A stretch of 64,000 nucleotides of DNA from Planctomycetota bacterium (GCA_016872725.1 VGZC01000002.1:1-64000); one strand, 5' to 3'; shown: positions 44,848 through 54,244, numbered from the stretch's first letter. Translations and numbers: made by a program. The notes: a model not told the origin generated them from the sequence alone.

Positions 44848-46125
44848 CTAGCGGCGCCGGCCAATGACAAGATCCAGCTTCAACGTTTCGTCCCCGCGTT
44901 CCACTTCGAGAACGACCTTCCGGCCGGGCTCGCTGTCGGACACGATCGCGGCCAAACTCGAAAAATCCGTGATGGGCGTGTCGTCGCAACGCGTCACGAC
45001 GTCACCCGCCTTGAGTCCCGCGCGATCGGCGGGTTGGCTCGGCTCAACATACACGATCTTCGCTCGATCGTTGTCCGGATCGCCCTGGACGCCGATATAC
45101 GGCGAGCCTCGCGGCACATCGCCCCACATTTCACCGGCGGCCAATCGATCCCACGCATCCCGAAACGCCTGCGAGGGAACGTGCATATTCGCCGTAAGCG
45201 ATCCGCCGATGCGGCTGTGAATACCGACGACCTTGCCGCTCATGTCGATCAGCGGTCCTCCGCTGTCTCCGCCGACGAGCGGACCGTCCGTGACGACGAG
45301 ATCGCCTTCGAGGGAAAGGATCCGTCCGACGCGCACGACCGGATTGCGCCCGCGCTGGTAACCGCCGGGATGCCCCAGGGTCACGATCCACTGTCCGACC
45401 GCCAGTTTTTCGGAACCGCCGACTTCCAGGAACGGCCAGCCGCCCGGCTTCGGTTCGGCGCCGTTGGCTCCACCGCCGCCACCGTCGCTCGGCGGCGGCC
45501 CGTTGATCCTCACCATGCCGGCGTCGCTGGCCCGATCGAGGCCCAGGGTCCGTCCGCGGACGATCGTGCCGTCGGGAAAGATGACGTTCACCGACTGGTT
45601 CGGGCGCTGGACGACGTGCGCGGCGGTGAGGATCAAGCCGTTGGCGTCCACGATCACGCCGCTTCCCTGCGCCTGGCCGATCTGAAGACCGACGATGCAC
45701 GGCATGGCCTTGGCGACCAGTTGTCTTTGGTGGGCTTCCATCTCGCGAAGCTGCTCGACGGACACAGGCGCCGCGCCGCGGTACACGGCCTCGATTCCGG
45801 GCGGAATCGGATCGATCCGCGCCGTGACCGACGTCGCCGACTCGGAGGCGGCCGCGGCCGGAGCCGGATCGTCGGCTCGCGCGGCGCCGGGCGCGAAACA
45901 CGCCGCCCAGGCGACGACGACGAGCGGGGCCCACGCGAGCGGGGCCCTTACGAGCGGGGCCCTTACGAGCGGGGCCCTTACGAACGGGGCCCTTACGAAC
46001 GGGGCCCTTACGAACGGGGCCGTGCGCCGGTCGTGGGCGGTCCGACGCGGCGACTCGCGCGGCATCGCGCCTCGCGAATGCCGCGATCGAATCGATGTCT
46101 GATTCCGCGCCACCGTCGTCGTCAT
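44848..46125 (-). CDS. S1C serine protease with PDZ domain
   Basis: A 425-residue HtrA-like protease. Its N-terminus holds six or seven APxxR-type pentads (APFVR, APLVR) encoded by a 15-bp tandem repeat, leading into a hydrophobic segment ending ARADDP, which I read as a signal peptide. The trypsin fold has a full triad: H170 (LTAAHVV), D201 (RASDAGMV) and S288 (GGDSGGPLID). A PDZ domain fills about 335-425. The start is uncertain: ATG at 46065 would remove 20 residues. It is 35 bp upstream of the altered HtrA gene, so the active and altered proteins may work together. Confidence 0.85.
   Translation of the reverse strand: MTTTVARNQTSIRSRHSRGAMPRESPRRTAHDRRTAPFVRAPFVRAPFVRAPLVRAPLVRAPLAWAPLVVVAWAACFAPGAARADDPAPAAAASESATSVTARIDPIPPGIEAVYRGAAPVSVEQLREMEAHQRQLVAKAMPCIVGLQIGQAQGSGVIVDANGLILTAAHVVQRPNQSVNVIFPDGTIVRGRTLGLDRASDAGMVRINGPPPSDGGGGGANGAEPKPGGWPFLEVGGSEKLAVGQWIVTLGHPGGYQRGRNPVVRVGRILSLEGDLVVTDGPLVGGDSGGPLIDMSGKVVGIHSRIGGSLTANMHVPSQAFRDAWDRLAAGEMWGDVPRGSPYIGVQGDPDNDRAKIVYVEPSQPADRAGLKAGDVVTRCDDTPITDFSSLAAIVSDSEPGRKVVLEVERGDETLKLDLVIGRRR
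45920..46024. repeat. 15-bp tandem repeat, seven copies
   Basis: Seven units of ACGA(G/A)CGGGGCCCTT, the outer ones diverged. Being in frame, each adds five residues (APFVR or APLVR) to the N-terminus of the S1C protease, just before its hydrophobic signal segment. Confidence 0.9.
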
Positions 46126-46428
46126 CCGAAAACGCGCTTTCCGTGATTCCGAGTTCCCCGATCGAGCCTGGTCCCGACGCCGTCGGCGGCGCGCCGCGCG
46201 CGGGGTTCGCGGGGCACCTTTATAATAGGGTGGCAACCGGGCCCATGGCAATCATTCGGCGGGCCCTTCGGAGATATTGTCTTTCGAGCCAAGTGCATGA
46301 ACGGTCACCGCGAGCCAAGGCATCGCGTCCGAGGCGGTATTTTTCCGAAACATGAGGATTTCCCGCACAATCGTGCCACAATGGACGGCGCGGGCATCGA
46401 CATGGACCGGTTGTAGGGGGAACACGAC
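46126..46428. other. 303-bp divergent intergenic region
   Basis: It lies between the S1C protease and the epimerase gene. TATAAT at 46221-46226 (plus strand), in an AT-rich patch, could be a -10 box, but no -35 partner is visible. GGGGGAA precedes the epimerase GTG. Nothing else is seen. Confidence 0.4.
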
Positions 46429-47328
46429 GTGCGCGCGTTGATCCTGGGCTGCGGGTATTTGGGGTCGCGAGTCGCCAATCGGTGGCTCGCGGCGGGCGAC
46501 GAGGTCTGGGGCCTCACGCGATCCGACGCGAGAGGCTCGCGGCTCGTCGAACTGGGGATCCGGCCGATCGTCGGAGATGTGACGCGCAGGGAGACGCTCC
46601 CCGCGCTGACCGGGTTCGACGTGGTGTTGTCGTCGTTCGGTTTCGATCGTGCGAGCGGCCATTCGGCACACGATCTCTACGTGGGCGGTCTCCAAAATGT
46701 TCTCGATCGCATCGGCGCGGGCGGCAACGACGGATCGCGTTTCATCCAGATCAGTTCAACGGGCGTTTTTGGAGAGCAGATCGACGCGTGGGTCGACGAA
46801 AACACGCCCTGCTCGCCGCGCCGCGCCGGCGGCGTCGCCTGTCTCGCCGCCGAACGCCTGCTCGCAACCAGCGCCCTCGCCGATCGATCGATTGTCCTTC
46901 GGCTCGCCGGAATCTACGGCCCGGGCCGGCTTCCGCGCCGGCGCGAACTGGCCGCATCGGAACCGATCGCGGCGGATCCGAGCGGCTATCTGAATCTGAT
47001 CCATGTCGACGACGCGACCGACGTGGTCGTGGCCGCCGAGCGTCGAGCGCCGCTTCCCGGTCTTTACGTCGTGTCCGACGGCGCGCCGGCGCGCCGCGCC
47101 GCGTTCTACGCGGAAATCGCCCGTCTGCTGCGTCTGCCCGCGCCAAGATTCCTCGAACCCGGCCGGCCCCCGCCTGGCACCGAACGCGCGTTCGGAAGCA
47201 AACGGATCGACAACAGCAAGCTCCGCGCGGAACTCGGCGTTCGCCTTCGATACCCGTCCTACCGCGAGGGCCTTCAAGCGATCGTCGCGGAGGAGCTGCA
47301 TTCGGGAGGAATCGCGCCGTCATGTTGA
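46429..47328 (+). CDS. NAD(P)-dependent epimerase/dehydratase-like protein
   Basis: A 299-residue extended short-chain dehydrogenase. The N-terminus has a nucleotide-binding loop, ILGCGYLGSRVANRW, followed by an atypical extended-SDR region (FIQISSTGVFG, LRLAGIYGPGR, YLNLIHVDDATDVVVAA). The usual YxxxK is not clear: after the SSTGVFG strand the expected Tyr-Lys region reads GVACLAAERLL. It resembles YeeZ-type proteins; the substrate is unknown. GTG start at 46429 with GGGGGAA upstream. It overlaps the next gene by seven bases. Confidence 0.8.
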   Translation: MRALILGCGYLGSRVANRWLAAGDEVWGLTRSDARGSRLVELGIRPIVGDVTRRETLPALTGFDVVLSSFGFDRASGHSAHDLYVGGLQNVLDRIGAGGNDGSRFIQISSTGVFGEQIDAWVDENTPCSPRRAGGVACLAAERLLATSALADRSIVLRLAGIYGPGRLPRRRELAASEPIAADPSGYLNLIHVDDATDVVVAAERRAPLPGLYVVSDGAPARRAAFYAEIARLLRLPAPRFLEPGRPPPGTERAFGSKRIDNSKLRAELGVRLRYPSYREGLQAIVAEELHSGGIAPSC

Positions 47329-48104
47329 CCCGCAGGCCCATCGTTCCGAACGTGATCGAGATCAACTTCCAGGCGGGCCACCTGCTCGGCTGCAATGTCT
47401 ACCTCGTGTTCGACGATTCGGAGTGGATCTTGATCGACATCGGGTACGAGGAGACGGTGGACGAGATCCTCGAACTCGTCCGGCAACTCGACTTCCCGCT
47501 GGCCAAGTGCAAGATGATCCTGACGACCCACGCCGACGTCGACCATGCCCAGGGTCTGGCCGCCGCGAAACGCAGGCTGCGGACGCGCATCGGCGCCCAT
47601 CCCAAAGCGGCGGACCTGTTGCGCCGAGGCGACGCGCTCCAGACCTTCGCGGAGATCGAGCCGCAGGGGATTCGACTTGCGATGCCGCCGGTCGAGGTCG
47701 ACATCGAGTTATCCGAAGGGGACACGATCGACGTGGGCCGGATGCGGCTCGACGTCTGGCACGCGCCCGGCCACACCGACCATCAGCTCGCATTCCGGCT
47801 CGACAACGTCCTTTTCTGCGCCGACGCGATTTTCCGCGACGGGTGCGTCGGCGCGATCGACGCGCATCACGGCAGCAATCTGGTCGACTGCGCCGCGACG
47901 CTGCGGCGGATCCGCGACAGCGACGTCGAATGGCTCCTTCCGAGCCACGGGCCGATCTTCCGCAAGGACCCCGAGCTGCTCGGCGCGACGATCGGGCGGA
48001 TCGAGCAATACCAACACATGGCCGATTTCGGCACGTGCGCCGTGGATTGGCCGTTGATCGACGAATGGGAACGGGAGATCGCGGAAGGCCGCCTTCCGCC
48101 GTGA
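47322..48104 (+). CDS. Metallo-beta-lactamase-fold hydrolase
   Basis: A 260-residue hydrolase. The metal motif is THADVDHAQG (H70, D72, D74, H75), a variant of HxHxDH with Asp at the second position. Later ligands are APGHTDHQLAF, CADAIFRDG and LPSHGP. It probably cleaves a thioester, lactone or phosphoester; the substrate cannot be told. Its ATG lies within the end of the epimerase gene, so the two are translationally coupled and likely act together. Confidence 0.85.
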   Translation: MLTRRPIVPNVIEINFQAGHLLGCNVYLVFDDSEWILIDIGYEETVDEILELVRQLDFPLAKCKMILTTHADVDHAQGLAAAKRRLRTRIGAHPKAADLLRRGDALQTFAEIEPQGIRLAMPPVEVDIELSEGDTIDVGRMRLDVWHAPGHTDHQLAFRLDNVLFCADAIFRDGCVGAIDAHHGSNLVDCAATLRRIRDSDVEWLLPSHGPIFRKDPELLGATIGRIEQYQHMADFGTCAVDWPLIDEWEREIAEGRLPP

Positions 48105-48182
48105 TCACGGCCACGCACCGGCGCGCCTCGCGTCTTGTGGCGTAGCCGTCGTTCGAAACGTATCGGCGTTCGACCGACCGGC

Positions 48183-49754
48183 TCACTCCCACTCGATGGT
48201 GGCCGGCGGCTTCGAGCTGATATCGTAGCAAACGCGATTGACGCCTTTCACCTCGTTGATGATGCGGGTCGAGATGCGCGCGAGGAGTTCATAGGGGAGC
48301 CGAGTCCAGTCGGCGGTCATGAAGTCGTCGGTATCGACGCATCGCACGGCGATCGCATGGTCGTAGGTTCGCGAATCGCCCATGACCCCGACGCTTCGCA
48401 CGGGGAGCAGAACGGCGAACGCCTGGGCCGTCATGCGGTAGAGTCCCCCGCGCCGAATTTCCTCGACGACGATCGCGTCGGCCGACCTCAGGACGGCGAG
48501 CCGTTCGCGGGTCACTTCGCCGAGGCAGCGGACGGCGAGCCCGGGTCCGGGAAACGGGTGCCGCCAGACGAGTTCCTCGGGGAGGCCGAGTTCGAGGCCG
48601 AGTTTGCGGACCTCGTCCTTGAAGAGATCGCGCAACGGCTCGATCAGCGCGAACCCGAGTTCCTCGGGAAGTCCGCCGACGTTGTGATGGAGCTTGATCG
48701 TGGCCGCCGGGCCGTCCGGCGCGGCGCCGCTCTCGATGACGTCGGGATACAAGGTCCCTTGGGCAAGATACCGCGCGCCGGCAACCTTGGCCGACGCCTC
48801 CTTGAAACACGCGATAAAGGCGTGGCCTATGCGCCTCCGTTTCTCTTGCGGTTCGCGGATGCCGGCGAGCGCGCCCAGGAAACGGTCCTCGGCATCGATC
48901 ACATGCAGATCGGTTCGAAAATGATCGGTGAATTCGCGAATGACCGACGCTTGTTCGTCCCGGCGCAGGAGACCGTTATTGACGAGGATGCAGGTGAGGT
49001 TCGAGCCGATCGCCTGGTAGAGCAACGCGGCGGTGACCGACGAATCGACTCCGCCCGAAAGGCCGCAGATGACGCGGTCGCCGCCGACCCGCTCGCGGAT
49101 CGCTTCGACCGTTTCGCGGGCGAAATCACCCAGCTTCCAGCGGCCATGGCATCCGCAGATCTGTTTCAGGAAGTTCCCCAGCATGGCTCCGCCAAGCGGC
49201 GTGTGCGTGACCTCGGGATGGAACTGCAACCCGAGGACGGGGAGCCGCTGGTGCCGCACGGCCGCGATCGGACAGGTGTCCGTGCCGGCGATCGGAACAA
49301 ACGCGTCGGAGACCCGCGTGACCTGATCGCCGTGGCTCATCCAGACCTCGAAACGATCGGGCAGGCCGTCGAAGAGCGGGTGGTCGGCCGTCCGGCCGCA
49401 GAGGGCCCGGCCGTATTCGCGGGCCGGCGCGTTTTCGACGCGGCCGCCGAGCGCCTGGCAGGCGAGCTGCATCCCGTAGCAGATGCCGAGCACGGGGACG
49501 CCGAGTTCAAAGAGTTTCGGATCGCAGCGCGGCGCGCCGGGATCGTAAACGCTGGACGGCCCGCCCGAGAGAATCAGGCCCATGGGACGCCTCGCCGCGA
49601 TCTGCGCGGCGGGCAGATCGTGCCGCACGATTTCGCAGTACACCTGCTGTTCGCGCACGCGCCGGGCGATGAGCTGCGCGTATTGCGATCCGAAGTCGAG
49701 CACCAGCACGAGTTCCTCCGCGGTGCGCCGCGGAGTCGGCTCGGTCGCGTTCAT
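48183..49754 (-). CDS. guaA: GMP synthase (glutamine-hydrolysing)
   Basis: A 523-residue enzyme converting XMP to GMP with glutamine and ATP. The class I amidotransferase domain has [24 protein letters not shown] (nucleophile Cys) and [10 protein letters not shown]. The ATP-pyrophosphatase domain has [11 protein letters not shown], and the C-terminal dimerisation domain ends KPPATIEWE, the family signature. The ATG at 49754 is preferred over the upstream frame. An intrinsic terminator lies upstream of the gene on the same strand (49806-49839). Confidence 0.96.
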   Translation of the reverse strand: MNATEPTPRRTAEELVLVLDFGSQYAQLIARRVREQQVYCEIVRHDLPAAQIAARRPMGLILSGGPSSVYDPGAPRCDPKLFELGVPVLGICYGMQLACQALGGRVENAPAREYGRALCGRTADHPLFDGLPDRFEVWMSHGDQVTRVSDAFVPIAGTDTCPIAAVRHQRLPVLGLQFHPEVTHTPLGGAMLGNFLKQICGCHGRWKLGDFARETVEAIRERVGGDRVICGLSGGVDSSVTAALLYQAIGSNLTCILVNNGLLRRDEQASVIREFTDHFRTDLHVIDAEDRFLGALAGIREPQEKRRRIGHAFIACFKEASAKVAGARYLAQGTLYPDVIESGAAPDGPAATIKLHHNVGGLPEELGFALIEPLRDLFKDEVRKLGLELGLPEELVWRHPFPGPGLAVRCLGEVTRERLAVLRSADAIVVEEIRRGGLYRMTAQAFAVLLPVRSVGVMGDSRTYDHAIAVRCVDTDDFMTADWTRLPYELLARISTRIINEVKGVNRVCYDISSKPPATIEWE

Positions 49755-49805
49755 GCGGATCGGTCCTTCCTGCCGCCCGCGTCCCGCCGGTGACGGCATG
49801 CGGCG

Positions 49806-49839
49806 AAAAAAAGAAGTCCCCGCCTTCTCAGGGCGGGGA
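49806..49839 (-). terminator. Rho-independent terminator hairpin upstream of guaA
   Basis: Read on the minus strand: TCCCCGCC, a seven-base loop, GGCGGGGA, then CTTCTTTTTTT. This perfect 8-bp GC stem followed by a U-tract is a textbook terminator. It lies 52 bases before the guaA start codon and would stop minus-strand transcripts before they enter guaA, as an attenuator or an insulator. Confidence 0.75.
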
Positions 49840-49900
49840 GGAAACCGCACATTGTAGGAATCGGGGAGATGGAAACCAAGGGACCACCGAGGACCACCGC

Positions 49901-50680
49901 GTGCGGATCCTGCTGACGAACGACGACGGCATCTACGCGCCGGGGCTTGCCGCCCTCGAACACGAACTGGAGTCGCTGGGCGATGTCGATATCGTCGCGC
50001 CCGCCGCGGAACAGAGCGGCGTCGCGCACTCCATTACGTTCCTCAGCCCGCTCATCTGCAAGGAAATCTACGACGGGAACCGGCGGAGAGGCTGGGCCGT
50101 CGAAGGCAGTCCGGCCGACTGCGTGAAGCTCGCCGTCTTCGAATTCGTCCGCCCGATGCCCGATCTGGTCGTCAGCGGCATCAATGGGGGCCTGAACGCG
50201 GGAATCAACGTGCTCTATTCGGGGACGGTCGCGGCGGCGATCGAGGGCGCGTTTTTCGGAATACCCAGCATCGCCGTTTCGCTCGAATACGACGAACAGG
50301 CCGATTTCCGGCGCGCCGCCCGGTTCGCTCGACGGATCATCGATCAGATCCTCGAACGGCAACCGTCGGGCGCGAAACTGTTCAACGTCAACATCCCGCA
50401 ACAAGCGATCCGGGACGCGGCGCCGAGGGGCGTGAAGGTCGTGCCGATGGGGGTCGGCCGCTACGGCGAGCAATTCCTGCGGAGGCAAGACCCGAGGGGC
50501 CGCACCTATTACTGGGCGACAAACGATCCGCCGCCGCACCGGACGGACGTCGAGACCGATCTGTCGGCGCTCGACGAGGGCTGGGCCACCGTCACGCCGC
50601 TGCAGTTCGACATGACGCAATGGCCGACGTTGAGCCAAATGAAGGACTGGACCTGGACGCTCGACGAAGGCCGCGCATGA
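49901..50680 (+). CDS. surE: 5-prime-nucleotidase SurE
   Basis: A 259-residue nucleoside monophosphatase. The start [14 protein letters not shown] carries the metal-binding Asp pair. [36 protein letters not shown] and [10 protein letters not shown] complete the family set. It dephosphorylates nucleotides under stress. The GTG at 49901 begins the family N-terminus; the frame upstream runs through the guaA terminator hairpin. It overlaps ettA by four bases (ATGA). Confidence 0.95.
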   Translation: MRILLTNDDGIYAPGLAALEHELESLGDVDIVAPAAEQSGVAHSITFLSPLICKEIYDGNRRRGWAVEGSPADCVKLAVFEFVRPMPDLVVSGINGGLNAGINVLYSGTVAAAIEGAFFGIPSIAVSLEYDEQADFRRAARFARRIIDQILERQPSGAKLFNVNIPQQAIRDAAPRGVKVVPMGVGRYGEQFLRRQDPRGRTYYWATNDPPPHRTDVETDLSALDEGWATVTPLQFDMTQWPTLSQMKDWTWTLDEGRA

Positions 50681-52350
50681 ACCGCCAGTACATTTTCACG
50701 ATGGAACGGCTCACGCGCAAGCACGGGCCGCGCGAGGTGCTCAGCAACGTCTGGCTCGCCTTCTACCCCGGCGCCAAGATCGGCGTGCTCGGCCGCAACG
50801 GAGCGGGCAAGAGCACGATCCTCAGGATCATGGCCGGACTCGACACGCAGCACGAGGGCGAGGCGCGATTGACGGCCGGATTCACCCGCGGCTATCTCCC
50901 CCAAGAGCCCCGGCTCGATCCGTCGCTCGACGTCTGGGGCAACCTCCAGCAAGCGATCGCCCCGCGGCGCGCGCTCGTCGAACGCTACCACGCCATCAGC
51001 GCGAAGCTCGGCGAGCCGATGGACGATCGTCACATGGAGAGGCTCTGCGACGAAATGGCCCGGCTCCAGGATCAGATCGAAGCGACGCGCGGTTGGGAAC
51101 TCGACCGCGAAATCGAAGTCGCCATGGACGTCATGAACCTGCCTCCGCCCGACGCCGACGTGACGCGGCTCTCCGGCGGCGAACGCCGTCGAGTCGCCTT
51201 GTGCAAACTCCTTCTCGAACGGCCCGACCTGCTCCTGCTCGATGAACCCACCAACCATCTCGACGCCGACGCCGTCGCGTGGCTCGAACGCCATCTGGCC
51301 GAATACGCGGGCACGGTCGTCGCCGTGACGCACGACCGGTATTTCCTCGACAACGTCGCGCAGTGGATCCTTGAACTCGATCGAGGCCAGGGCATCCCCT
51401 GGGAAGGCAACTACTCGTCGTGGCTCGAACAGAAACAACAGCGGCTCGCCCGCGAGGAACGCGCGTCGGCCGCGCGGACCAAGACGCTGGCGCGCGAATT
51501 CGAGTGGGTGCGGATGGCGCCCCGAGCCCGCCAAGCGAAGAACAAGGCGAGGCTCAAGGCGTACGAGTCGCTCTCGCGCGAACCGTTCGAGGACCGCCCG
51601 GACGAACTCGAAATCCAGATCCCGCCCGGAAGGCATCTCGGCGATCTCGTCGTCGAGGCGAAGGGGATCTCGAAGGCGTACGCCGACCAACAGCTCATCG
51701 ATAACCTCTCCTTCCGGTTGCCTCCCGGCGGAATCGTGGGTGTCATCGGTCCCAACGGAGCCGGCAAGACGACCTTGTTCCGCATGATCACCGGCCAGGA
51801 AACGGCCGACTCGGGCGCGATTCGGATCGGCGAAACGGTCGAATGGGGATATGTCGATCAGAATCGCGACGCGCTGGACGACGCGAAGACGGTCTACGAG
51901 GAAATCTCGGGAGGCCATGACCATCTGGAAATGGGCGGCCGCCGCGTCAACGCGCGGGCATACGTGTCGCGGTTCAATTTCCGAGGCCCCGATCAGGAAA
52001 AGAAGGTCGGAACGCTCTCGGGCGGGGAGCGGAACCGCGTGCACCTGGCGAAATTGCTCCGCCGCGGCTCCAACGTCCTGCTGCTCGACGAACCCACGAA
52101 CGACCTCGACGTCGACACGCTGCGCGCGCTCGAGGAGGCGATCCTGGATTTCGCGGGCTGCGTCGTCGTGATCAGCCACGACCGATGGTTCCTCGACCGC
52201 ATCGCGACGCACATCCTGGCGTTCGAGGGGGAAGGCCGCGTGCACTGGTGCGAGGGGAACTACGCCGAGTACGAGGAGCAGCGCCGACAGCGGCTCGGCA
52301 TCGCGGCCGAAACGCCGCGTCGCTTCCGCTACAAACGGCTCGCCACCTGA
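50677..52350 (+). CDS. ettA: ABC-F translational throttle protein EttA
   Basis: A 557-residue soluble ABC-F protein with two ATPase cassettes: GRNGAGKSTILR, LSGGERRRVALCKLLL and LLLLDEPTNHLD; then GPNGAGKTTLFR, LSGGERNRVHLAKLL and LLLDEPTNDLD. The linker between them and the arm region fit EttA, which binds the ribosomal E site and gates early elongation by ATP/ADP ratio. No membrane segments are present. Its ATG overlaps the surE stop. Confidence 0.93.
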   Translation: MNRQYIFTMERLTRKHGPREVLSNVWLAFYPGAKIGVLGRNGAGKSTILRIMAGLDTQHEGEARLTAGFTRGYLPQEPRLDPSLDVWGNLQQAIAPRRALVERYHAISAKLGEPMDDRHMERLCDEMARLQDQIEATRGWELDREIEVAMDVMNLPPPDADVTRLSGGERRRVALCKLLLERPDLLLLDEPTNHLDADAVAWLERHLAEYAGTVVAVTHDRYFLDNVAQWILELDRGQGIPWEGNYSSWLEQKQQRLAREERASAARTKTLAREFEWVRMAPRARQAKNKARLKAYESLSREPFEDRPDELEIQIPPGRHLGDLVVEAKGISKAYADQQLIDNLSFRLPPGGIVGVIGPNGAGKTTLFRMITGQETADSGAIRIGETVEWGYVDQNRDALDDAKTVYEEISGGHDHLEMGGRRVNARAYVSRFNFRGPDQEKKVGTLSGGERNRVHLAKLLRRGSNVLLLDEPTNDLDVDTLRALEEAILDFAGCVVVISHDRWFLDRIATHILAFEGEGRVHWCEGNYAEYEEQRRQRLGIAAETPRRFRYKRLAT

Positions 52351-52552
52351 GTCCCTCGTCCCTTTGGCCCGCGGCGAACGACGGCCGTCACTCCGTCGCG
52401 GCCGTCCTTGACCACTCGGCTGCGCGCCGCTATCACTGAGTGCGCGGACCGTCCGGCGGGTCGAAACACACCGTGTGATGGACGCTTTTCCGCGGGACGC
52501 CGCGCGACCGCGCGGACCGACTGGCATCCGGGGACGTCGAGGAGATACGACC

Positions 52553-52744
52553 GTGGCAATCACGCGTGTGGGTGCGAATTCGAGCTACGCCGATGGTTGG
52601 GATCGCGCGTTCGGAGGAAAAGGCCGAAAGGGCGCGGCAGGCTCCGGCGCGCCGAAAACCGCGCCCGCGAAACGCACCGGCAAGTGCGCGTCCAAGAAAT
52701 GCAAGACGCCCGGCGCCCGGAAAAAAGCGGCGAAGAAGAAATAA
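52553..52744 (+). CDS. 63-residue protein with Lys/Ala-rich tail
   Basis: A 63-residue protein starting at a GTG, with GAGGAGATACGACC before it. The N-terminal block AITRVGANSSYADGWDRAFGGK looks conserved in style (a short folded or binding motif), followed by a tail of repeated Lys, Ala, Arg and Pro with two Cys (GKCASKKCKT) and a histone H1-like end, ARKKAAKKK. It is probably a nucleic-acid-binding protein. From memory, similar short proteins with this N-terminal block occur in planctomycetes; I cannot name a family. Confidence 0.65.
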   Translation: MAITRVGANSSYADGWDRAFGGKGRKGAAGSGAPKTAPAKRTGKCASKKCKTPGARKKAAKKK

Positions 52745-52808
52745 CCGCGCGCTCCAACCCGCGCGAATACGCTCGGCCCCGAAACGCGAATACGCTCGGC
52801 CCGACCGC

Positions 52809-53372
52809 TCACGCCCGCGAGAGGTACTCGCCCGATCGCGTGTCGACCTTGATCCGCTCCCCGGACGACAGGTACTCGGGGACCTGGACGATGAGCCCCG
52901 TCTCGACCGTCGCCGGCTTGGTCCGGCCGGTCGCCGAGTTGCCTTTCACGCCGGGATCGCATTCGGTGACCGTCAGTTCGACGGCGGCCGGCAACTGGAT
53001 TCCGACGCATTCGCCGTTGTAGACCAGGGCGAACATGCCGTCGAGCGATTCGGTCACGTAGGGCCGTTCCTCCTCGACGTCCTCGAGCGCGATCGCGTAG
53101 GCGTTGAAATCGGTCTGATCGAGCAGATGCATGTGCGTCGGGTCGGCGTACATCAGTTTGACGGGCCGCTTTTCGAAGTCGGCGACGGGCAGCGCGTCGG
53201 CGCCCTTCAGCGTGAAATCGGCCTTTTGTCGAGTGACCAGATTGCGGCCGCGGAACTTGTAGAGCGTCGCGGCGCCTCGGGCCGACGGCGTCTGCACGAA
53301 AACGCTCGCGACCATGATCGGGTTCCCGCCGTACACCACGACGACGCCCGGCTTGATCTCCTTCGCCAGCAT
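52809..53372 (-). CDS. efpL: Elongation factor P-like protein EfpL (YeiP)
   Basis: A 187-residue EF-P-family protein: KOW-like N-domain, two OB domains and the ending QVPEYLSSGERIKVDT. The loop tip that carries modified Lys34 in EF-P reads TPSARGAATLYK (28-39), with unmodified Arg32. This is the EfpL/YeiP type, which helps ribosomes through proline-containing stalls. GNSATGRTKPATVETGL is the usual C-terminal block. The start at 53372 (MLAKEIKPG) fits the family. It follows two small genes on the same strand. Confidence 0.92.
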   Translation of the reverse strand: MLAKEIKPGVVVVYGGNPIMVASVFVQTPSARGAATLYKFRGRNLVTRQKADFTLKGADALPVADFEKRPVKLMYADPTHMHLLDQTDFNAYAIALEDVEEERPYVTESLDGMFALVYNGECVGIQLPAAVELTVTECDPGVKGNSATGRTKPATVETGLIVQVPEYLSSGERIKVDTRSGEYLSRA

Positions 53373-53420
53373 TCCGCGAACTCCCCCCATGCGAAAAAAC
53401 GTCAACCGATTCACTCGACA

Positions 53421-53921
53421 CTACAAGAACGCGCCCGACTGCGGATCGACGACGATGCCGTCGCACGATGCGGCGAGTCGTTCGAGGACGAGCAAGAGCC
53501 CGCCGGGATCCAGATAATCGTCGTCGGCCTCGTCCGCCTCCTCGGCGACCTGCTCGAAATGGAACACCTCGAAACGAGCCGTGGCCCGTTTGACGATCGC
53601 CAACTTGCGGCGATCGTCGGCCGTCAACACGCCTCGACCAAGCTCCTCCGTCAGTTCCTCGATCTGAGCGGCCACGTCCTCTCCCGAGTTGAGGATGATG
53701 TCCATGCCCGCGTAGTCGGTGGGGGAAAGGAGCGTGAGCGACTCGAACACGCCGTCCTCATTCGAACCGATCTCCTCGAATTGGTAGCGATCGCCGAGCG
53801 CCCGCAGCGCGCGGCCAAGGTCATCCGCCTTGACGGACTCCCGTTCCTCGAACAGCACGAAATAGGTATCGCGCCATCGGTATCCCGACCGTTCGAAGAG
53901 CGACATGCCTGGGTCCTTCAT
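53421..53921 (-). CDS. Conserved-looking cytoplasmic protein, unknown
   Basis: A 166-residue acidic protein without membrane segments. It starts MKDPGMSLFERSGYRWRDTYFVLF and carries VFESLTLLSPTDYAGMDI and an acidic stretch (EEADEADDDYLDPGG). I recognise no domain. Its ATG overlaps the stop of the 75-residue gene upstream (ATGA), and efpL lies 48 bp downstream, so the three genes probably form one operon. A link to translation is suggested only by this neighbourhood. Confidence 0.7.
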   Translation of the reverse strand: MKDPGMSLFERSGYRWRDTYFVLFEERESVKADDLGRALRALGDRYQFEEIGSNEDGVFESLTLLSPTDYAGMDIILNSGEDVAAQIEELTEELGRGVLTADDRRKLAIVKRATARFEVFHFEQVAEEADEADDDYLDPGGLLLVLERLAASCDGIVVDPQSGAFL

Positions 53922-54145
53922 TGCCAGTCGTCGTCGATTCCGCGTTGCCATGCTTCGAGCGCGGTCAGAACGCGGTCCCGGTCCTCTCGGGTGCCCCACA
54001 CCGACTCGCCCGCTTCGAGACGGACCTCGTATTGCCCCTCGCACAGGCAGTCCTCCTCGCCGCAGTAGTGAGGCACTTCGGAGACCCAGAGGATGCGAAA
54101 GAGGGGCACGTGCTTGTCATCGATCAGGCATAGGTACGGACCCAT
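53918..54145 (-). CDS. 75-residue protein with Cys motif, unknown
   Basis: A small protein starting MGPYLCLIDDKHVPLFRIL. It has a cysteine cluster CGEEDCLCEGQYEV (Cys spacing five and two) that could bind a metal, and ends EAWQRGIDDDWQ. Function is unknown. It overlaps the next gene by four bases and is first in the three-gene group ending in efpL. The start at 54145 is chosen over the longer frame; a TAGAAT box is about 94 bases upstream. Confidence 0.65.
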   Translation of the reverse strand: MGPYLCLIDDKHVPLFRILWVSEVPHYCGEEDCLCEGQYEVRLEAGESVWGTREDRDRVLTALEAWQRGIDDDWQ

Positions 54146-54238
54146 GATCCTACTGCCTCTCAAACAAGATCCCAAAACCAGGAAGTCATTCTCGAAAGAC
54201 CCGCGCGAGGGCGTCCCGCACCGGACCAGGCCCCTGTG

Positions 54239-54244
54239 ATTCTA
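54239..54244 (-). promoter_or_regulatory. TAGAAT -10 box for the small-gene/efpL operon
   Basis: A minus-strand TAGAAT lies between the proC end and the 75-residue gene. A weak -35 candidate (TGACGG) is 17 bases upstream, inside the last proC codons. Confidence 0.35.

Noticed and set aside
45920-46024. 15-bp repeat considered as CRISPR or origin iterons
   Set aside because: Units are contiguous, in frame with the protease gene, and have no spacers or replication gene nearby.
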